NCBI GenBank assembly: GCA_036429605.1
Contig: JAVFKD010000015.1
Span: 310,001 to 374,000, forward strand
Origin: Cladobotryum mycophilum
Lineage: Eukaryota > Ascomycota > Sordariomycetes > Hypocreales > Hypocreaceae
Length of the DNA: 64,000 nucleotides
Direction of reading: 5' to 3'
Below the pieces are notes generated by a model. That model made no database searches. It was not told the origin of the DNA and was given only the letters and a program-made list of their open reading frames with translations. Made by a program: the position numbers and the translations under genes. Every line of letters starts with the position of its first letter. Position 1 is the first letter of the stretch. Below are positions 57,907-64,000 of this stretch, in pieces.

Positions 57907-60232
57907 TTACGATCGACGACGCTCGCCCTCTTTGCGGAGATTCTCTATAATCTTCATCATTTCCTTTCGGCCACCGTGGCTGTCGACCATCTTTCCGGCC
58001 ATGCTCATGGACACCTTTTCTCGCGCACCAGCCGCCAAAAGGCGCTTGACGAGGAGATGACGCATGAGCAGGCAGACAAAGACGCCGCAATCGCTTCCGT
58101 TGTCTTGCTGGGGGCAATCCTCCAAGTTGACGAACCGAAGGGATCGGCCAACCACCTCTGCCAGCTTTCGAGTCGCCAGATTAGCCTCGGCGTAGTTGGC
58201 GCCTCCAAGAGAGTCGTAGTGAAAGGCAACGCCATCGAGGACAGAGACGAGTAGTAAAGACCAGTGACTGCCGCCTTCGGCAAGGCCGACGTTTCGGTTG
58301 TCGTTGATGGGGAGGAAAGCGTGGGTAACCTTGGAGAAGTCGGGCAGAGCGGCGCGAACGTGTCGCATGTCGGGTTCCTTCATGAGGAGAAAGGTCATGC
58401 TCGGTCGGAGGAGGATGATTCGAGCCTGGGGGTAGCGGGGCAGGATCTCGTGCTCCAGATATTCTTCCCAGAAGGCGATGTTGTTGTCCGTCAGCCAGTC
58501 GTTCTTAAGGGACTTGATGTCCTCGACTGTTAACAAGACATCGTAGTAGCTGAGGTATGGTTTTTCGGGAGAAAGCTGTCGCAAATCATGTTAGACAACG
58601 GGGCATGCGCCGGGGGTTGCATGGTGGAGGGCAATTGATTGATTGATTGATGCTGTGTTGGTCAACATACCGAGTCGCCAAAATGGCGTGCCATGCGCTG
58701 ACGGAATGGCATTTTGTGCTGAGTCTTTGACTTTTTCTTCTTGTGCGTCTGTGTCTGCTCGGGAAGGCCGTAAGCAGCAGCAACAGCAGCGACGGCGTCT
58801 AGGCTTCCTCTTGAAGCAATTGACGTGTATGACGAGTTTCTGCTTTGATCGGAACCAGAGCTGGAATCCGACGAGTTGGCGCGATGACGACGGCCGATAA
58901 ATGGCAGGGAACCAAGAAACCGACTAAGAGAGGATCGGGAGATTAGATTGACGATCAGACAGTGGCAGTTGAATGTTGTTGGTATGTAAAAGGGAGAAAA
59001 ATGCGGGGCGTGGGGGAAAATAAGCCGTCAAGGGACTATTTAAAAGGTGAGAGAGAGAGAGTGTGTGTGTGTGTGCGAGAGAGAGACAGTGAGAGACAGA
59101 GAGAAGAGCGGATGGATGGTGAAGAAAAAAGAAAGAGGTTGAACCATGAACAGAGGCGGCGGGTGGGGCGCGACGGGAGTGAGTAAGACAGAGGGGAGGG
59201 GAGGGCAGTTGAGTATTAATGCATTGAAGTGTGTAGTGGTAAAAGGATAGGTAGGTAGTACTAATGGTCAAAACAAAACAAAAGAGCAATACGATGATTG
59301 AATAGGATGATGGTATTCTGCTGAGATGGGAAGAGAACACAATAGACAAATATGAATGACAATAATAAGGAAATATTTATATGTCAAAAACACAAAGGAG
59401 GAGGAACAGGAGGAGGAGGAACATACACGACGACGGCAATACCCCAAGTCAACGCGTATAATAGACCAGCCGGAGACTGCGGACGCAATAGGGAACAAAT
59501 GGGTACAATGATTGAGCGAGAGAAAGAGAGCGATGGTGAGTGAGTGATGAAGTGAATGGGTATGAGTATGAGTCTGAGATGATGACGATGACGATGGGGA
59601 TGGGGATGGGATGGGTGAGAGTGAGTGCAGACCCCCGAAACTAACAAGGGCCCTTCCAAGGTTGTTCGAGGATGAGGCTGAGTCCTCGGCACTTTGCAAG
59701 TACCAGCTGACCAACTTTGAGTCGCTAGCAAAAAAAAACTTGCAAGTTCCCATCACCTGTTGAGCTTCCAAGGCAGGCCAACACCAACCACTATGTCTGT
59801 GTTTATAACCTTGTATAAACAAGCAAACAAACAAACAGAAGAGTGTGTTTCAACGATTTCCGAAACATGGCGTGCATCCTTTTTCTCCTTCTTCTTCTTT
59901 TTTTTACCCCTCTTTTCTTCTCTTTTTTCTTCTATTTTTCTTTTTCTTTTTTCTTTTCATCCAAGGCTCTCTCTCTCTCTCTTGTTTGACCAGTTCAGTG
60001 TAGTGAGTGCTAACTGTAACAGCAACTGTATGAACAACCCTTTTTGGTTCATAGCGCCAGAAACAGAAACAGTAACAAAAAAAAAGAAACAAAAAAAAGA
60101 CCAAATAGGGTAAAGAAGAAGAAGAAGAAGAAGAAGAAGGAAAAAACAGGTTTGAACTGCTGAAACTCACCTTTTCTTGTGCCCGGAAGACGCCGAAGAC
60201 GACGATGAACCTGAAGACCAACCCAGCGCCAT
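57907..60232 (-). CDS. DEN1/NEDP1 (SENP8)-like cysteine protease, probable deneddylase
   Basis: The proposed exons are 60232-60171, 58923-58671 and 58575-57907, giving 327 residues. The first join (AAGAAAAG/GTGAGT to TTAG/TCGG) restores KKSRFLGSLPFIGRRHRANS but requires an intron of 1,247 nt. A shorter protein could start at the ATG at 58712. Intron 2 is 95 nt. The C48 protease domain lies in the last exon: WLTDNNIAFWEEYLE, then the catalytic residues His in GGSHWSLL (about residue 209), Asp in FHYDSLGG (about 226), Gln in CPQQDNGSDCGVFV and Cys in the same string (about 268). The length and WLTDNNI pattern fit the Nedd8-specific DEN1 group better than Ulp1. Such enzymes remove Nedd8 from cullins and other proteins. 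The N-terminal Ser-rich, polybasic extension is unusual but common in fungi. Confidence 0.85.
58924..60170 (-). other. Unusually long first intron of the DEN1-like gene, rich in simple repeats
   Basis: Between the GTGAGT donor and the TTAG acceptor the sequence is mostly low complexity: GA/GT tracts at about 59044-59100, GAT/GGA tracts near 59575-59625, and a (GAA)n at 60112-60139 close to the donor. No additional exon is convincing. Confidence 0.6.
60112..60139. repeat. (GAA)n microsatellite
   Basis: Nine or so GAA units, inside the long DEN1 intron. Confidence 0.85.
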
Positions 60233-62263
60233 CTCTGTATCTTTTGTAATCTCTTGTTTGCTCTTCTTATTCTCTTCTCTTCTCTTCTCTTTTCGCTTCT
60301 CTTTTCGCTTCTCTCTCTCTTCTTTTGTAATCTTCCAACTTTTCTTTCCTTCTTTTTCTCTCTTTCCGTCTTGTCGGTATAACTGCTTTTTCTCTATCCC
60401 TTGAATGAAATATGTATTCCAAGTTGGGTAACAAATGGTTGTTTATCTATTCGATCAATAAATAAATAAAAATCTAAACTCTCAAAGTGGACGTCGAGTC
60501 AAATAAAGAAACAAAGGAAGAAAGGGCAGAGGATCAAATACTCGATCGACTCTCTTGCTGATGCGCTGGCCCGTCGCCGTATGTAAGTATCTATGTCGGG
60601 CTCCAACAAACAATTAAAAAAACGTCCCAAAGAAAGCGACGAAGAAAAAGGTGATGATGAAAAGACGTCACAAGAAGTGATCAAGCATATAAATAAAAAG
60701 AATACAGAGCACTCATAGGTAGATAATAATAATATTTAATATATATATAAAAAAAGAGAGAGAGAGAGAAAGGGGATGAATCACCCTGTCAGGGACCACG
60801 TACGTACCCTTTTTTCTTTTTTGACTCTCCGCCTTCTGCCATTCGTAGACAAGACGAGAGAGTCTGGAAAGCATGCCTGTATTTCTTTTTTGTCTCTGGA
60901 TTCGACGCAGTGCTCTGCTGTACAAGCTCAGGAACAAACACACACGCCCCCCCCTGCCTTCACCCCCTCACCCTCACCTCTCACCACTCATCAACCACCA
61001 CGGAGGCGTATGGACCTTGAAATACCTACCAACTCTCTATGCTATATCGAATAGGATGATTGTGAATGGGGATGGGAAACGTGTAAGTCACGTACATACA
61101 GACAGACGGCTACATGTACGTCAGTCATTCACTCTCCCGGGTCGGGAACAGCGACAGCCAGCTCACAGTCACATCGTCCATTCGCCCACCACCAAAAAAA
61201 TGCTCCAGCTCCAGCACTTGCTCCCCTCTTCTCCCCCATCCTGCCCGTCAGTCTGCCTCGCCTCGCCTCGCTGGTTGCTCACCTTCCTCACTCCCCCTCA
61301 AACTCCGCTCCAAAAACACCAGACAAACACACACGCACACACACGCCCCCCTCCTCTTCTCAACACAAAGTCAAGCCCGCCGCCCTGCATATCGACCTTC
61401 TCATACCCCCCAGTCCCCTGGCGAATACGTGCAACTAATCACATGACGAGTCCCTGCCCCCCAGAAAGAGAGATCTAGCATCAAGGCACCTTCACGCACG
61501 TTAAAGAAGAAGAAGAAAATGAGTCCAAAAGACTTTTGCCCCTTGCTTGTTGGACCATATGCTGCTCGACGGGGTCTTTGTACGTATTCCATGCATGCAT
61601 CTCCCTCTACCTGTTTCCACTTTGGGAGTGGGCTGCAAAGCGTAGGGCAGACCAGAAGCAAAACACTCTCACCGCCGGCTCACCCACTCTCATCCGCCCA
61701 AACATGCCCATCGTGAGATCAAAGAGTTCACCATGACCAGCAACTCATCGGCATGCCCACCGCTCAAATCGCATCAAACATGATTTTTATAAAAAAAAAA
61801 AAAAAAAAATTATAAACTCCCCCCCAAAAAAACCCCCCATAATTAAAAGAAGAAGCTCATCCCACTCAGCATCAGTCCCTTCGATGCTCCTCGACACCCT
61901 GTTACCCTCGACACCTGTAACCCTGCCACAGTCAGTTCCGGGCATTCGGCACATGTCTGGATGACCAGTAGTCACACACTGCGTTTTCATGCATCATGCA
62001 CCATGCATCATGGCCTCCGCCGTCTCGCAACGATTCGTCCATTCTCCCAATTAGCTACAGTCCGCCAACCTACACTCACTGTACCACACACATCTGGCAC
62101 CTGCCAAGCCCAGCAAATATGTCGACACACCTGTCCCAAGTAAGCCGTCGCCCAATAATTACAGATACCACAAACTTCGCCAGCATCCAGATGACAATCC
62201 TGCTGCTTTCAAATATGCATATCGCACAGCGCAACTGCCATAACTTTTCCCTTTCAGCTCCAA
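60233..62263. other. Intergenic, no gene seen
   Basis: This is the promoter side of the DEN1-like gene and the 3' side of the last gene. It has pyrimidine-rich DNA after 60240, an A19 run at 61791-61809 flanked by C-rich runs, and only short unsupported frames. Confidence 0.4.
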
Positions 62264-64000
62264 TCAACTCTCCTCAGCATTCCCAATTCGAACTTCCTGC
62301 CCACTCAATAGCTGCCCATGTAGAGCTCGCAGGTTTGAGCTTGCGCGCTCGTACATGACACGTCGTTGCGCCAAGCTGTCGTCCAACCCACTGACTGACT
62401 TCTCCCGTGTCTCGTGGCTCTTTTCAACGGCGCCCTTTGCTTTCTGCAACGCCTGCTCGAATCGGGCTCCATCTCTGCTATATATGCCCCCCAAACTATT
62501 TTGCTCCTTTAAACACCTGCTTTGAATGCGTTCGACGCACTGCATGCCACTCGTCCGGAATGCATCCGCAACCTTGTGCGCTGCGGCTTCTTTGCTTGCC
62601 AGCTGTGCAGTCAGAAGCTGACAAGTCGTCAGTCACCCTAGACGTCCAACTGGCGGTCACAAACTTACATCAACGACATCATGTAGCTGTTTGCTGATGC
62701 CACTCCTCCCTTGCTTGCTCGACAGCTTTCCAGTCCCCGCACTGTTCTGATGCTCGGTCCCATCCCCCCGCTGATCCTTATTACTTGCTTCTGCGCATTC
62801 CGCCGAAAAGCTAGCCAGGATTTGGGCACGAAGCTCGTCACTGACAGCATGTCGTTGTCGATTTGCTGATACCTAATCAGACAATTCGTCCGCTTTCCCT
62901 GGCCAGGTAGTCGAAGTGTTGTTATCGCTATTGGGCATGTGGCGAGGGGCGCCAATGTCAAAATTCGCAATGTTCTGCCTATGCGAACTCATGCCTAGAA
63001 CGATCGGAGATTCGGAAGCGGGAGCAGCTCTCCGATCTCTTGCAAACAACGGGCGAGGCACGGGCTTGGGCAGATCTCCGTCCATAGAGCCTAACTGATC
63101 GTCCTCAGTTGAAAGCATTTCGACGTGGCCTGCTTGCTCCGCCGGCACCGGGCTTCCCCGCTCGCTCACGCTGAACGCCATACTGTTTCGTCTTGAACCG
63201 GAACGCAGACTCCGAACCGTACTCCTCCTACGAGTAGAACCAATCACACCGTTGAGATATGACTTGGTTATATTCATTTTCGGACTGCGAGGTTTCTTGG
63301 TCAAAATGTTCGGGTCTCGCTCCAAGAGAACCGCTCCCGAACCTTTGTCGATGGTCCCGTCATTAGCGGCACTAGCAGCCATGTCCTGTTTGTTTGCCGC
63401 ACTATTCTCTTTCTTGTTTACTGGGGGTGTCATCGGATATTTATTAAATGCCCCCTCCACGCCTACACCCACAGCCCCTTTTGATCTGGTTTGTCTTTGG
63501 TTCATCTCAGGCTTGGCCTCGTCGATGCTAGGTAGCTGAGCCATCATCTTGCCCTGTGCCCTTTCCATAAAGGATGTTCTTCGTTTCTCCGGCGATTTGA
63601 ATGGAGAATCTTCATCTATCGATTTGTCCTCCTCATCACTGGATATGATCACCGGCAGCTTGGATCCATCACGGGTATTGCTTTTCCCAGTGTTCTTTCC
63701 GGCACACGGTGTCAGCTTACTTTGCTGATTCGGTAGCTCCTTTTTCTCGGCGGCTTCGAGGGAGCCAAACATCGTTCTACATTCTTCTCATCATCTGCGT
63801 ATGTCGCGACAGGCGTCGCTGCTGTTTTGGAATTTCCTCTAGTCTGGGCTGACTTTGCCGCACGCCGCTTTCGAGGCTCCACAGCCGGTGGGCTTGACGA
63901 TTTTACAGACTCTTGAAGAGCAGTAATAATAGGTGTTCTCGTCACAGTATTTCTTTTATTCACGGGGGTCTGCTTCTTAATTTCATTCGTGGACTCGTCA
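62264..64000 (-). CDS. Unknown nuclear-looking coiled-coil protein, partial, with an in-frame stop
   Basis: The gene enters from the right edge. The upstream part (NKRNTVTRTPIITALQ...ATYADDEKN, to about 63775) must change frame near 63770 to continue into MFGSLEAAEKKELPNQQSKL and a long Ser/Lys-rich region (SSDEEDKSIDEDSPFKSPEK). At 62873-62875 a TAG interrupts DELSD-VSANRQRHAVSDEL. The reading is coding-like on both sides, so CAG to TAG is likely. The exon ends at 62669 (HDVVD/GTAAGT), a 51-nt intron follows (62618-62668), and the last exon 62617-62264 is a coiled coil (RFEQALQKAKGAVEKSHETR...LAQRRVMYERASSNLRALHG). No family is recognised. The frame change might be a short intron with a poor donor. 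The stop makes it either a pseudogene, a truncated protein or a sequence error. Confidence 0.6.

Noticed and set aside
59268..59834. 188-codon minus-strand frame inside the proposed long DEN1 intron
   Set aside because: It is dominated by Ser/His-rich repeat translation, has no splice sites that fit the DEN1 phase, and no homology.

Overview
The window is nuclear DNA of a filamentous ascomycete. Introns are short (about 50-95 nt, GT-AG), intergenic DNA is rich in simple repeats, and gene families are typical of Pezizomycotina: SAT-type and highly reducing polyketide synthases, a Zn2Cys6 regulator, a Prm10/ThrE-like protein, Uba4, Pam17, Slx9 and a DEN1-type protease. The gene set fits Sordariomycetes, probably Hypocreales, but I cannot name a species. 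I found no tRNA, rRNA or CRISPR array.

Positions 1-18.6 kb hold the ruin of a secondary-metabolite cluster. A non-reducing PKS (minus strand, 1-3980, running off the left edge) and a highly reducing PKS (plus strand, 5707-6963) are divergent. Both are broken by internal deletions; the first also has stops and frameshifts, and the second is cut off just after its KS domain. A cytochrome P450 (about 14.9-16.3 kb, plus) and a sulfotransferase-like gene (about 17.9-18.6 kb, minus) are also pseudogenes. Between these dead genes lie two open, well-formed genes in convergent order: a Zn2Cys6 regulator (7858-10257) and a DHA1-type MFS exporter (11126-13002, seven exons). The upstream regions of both live genes share a 12-bp word, TTCGTCCGCCGT, so a regulator-exporter pair may have outlived its biosynthetic pathway.

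Positions 18.6-39.2 kb are ordinary chromosome: a Prm10/ThrE-type membrane protein (22.1-24.8 kb), a compact PIPK-like kinase (27.1-28.2 kb), a DUF2828/vWA protein (28.8-31.4 kb), an HPP-family membrane protein (32.7-33.7 kb), an F-box protein (34.8-35.8 kb) and a nuclear-looking protein with two RRM-like domains (37.1-39.2 kb). Positions 39.2-48.1 kb form a gene-poor block in which I recognise nothing.

From 48.1 to 64 kb there is a GPI-anchor-type surface protein, a chromodomain/AT-hook protein, Pam17 (mitochondrial import motor), Uba4 (tRNA thiolation and urmylation), Slx9 (ribosome biogenesis), a DEN1/NEDP1-like deneddylase whose 5' intron is about 1.25 kb, and a partial unknown coiled-coil protein at the right edge. 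Several otherwise intact genes (DUF2828, GPI protein, Slx9, perhaps the DEN1 tail) need a one-base change in a homopolymer run to read through. That pattern points to assembly errors in homopolymers and is a caution when judging small lesions elsewhere. The large deletions and multi-lesion pseudogenes cannot be explained that way.
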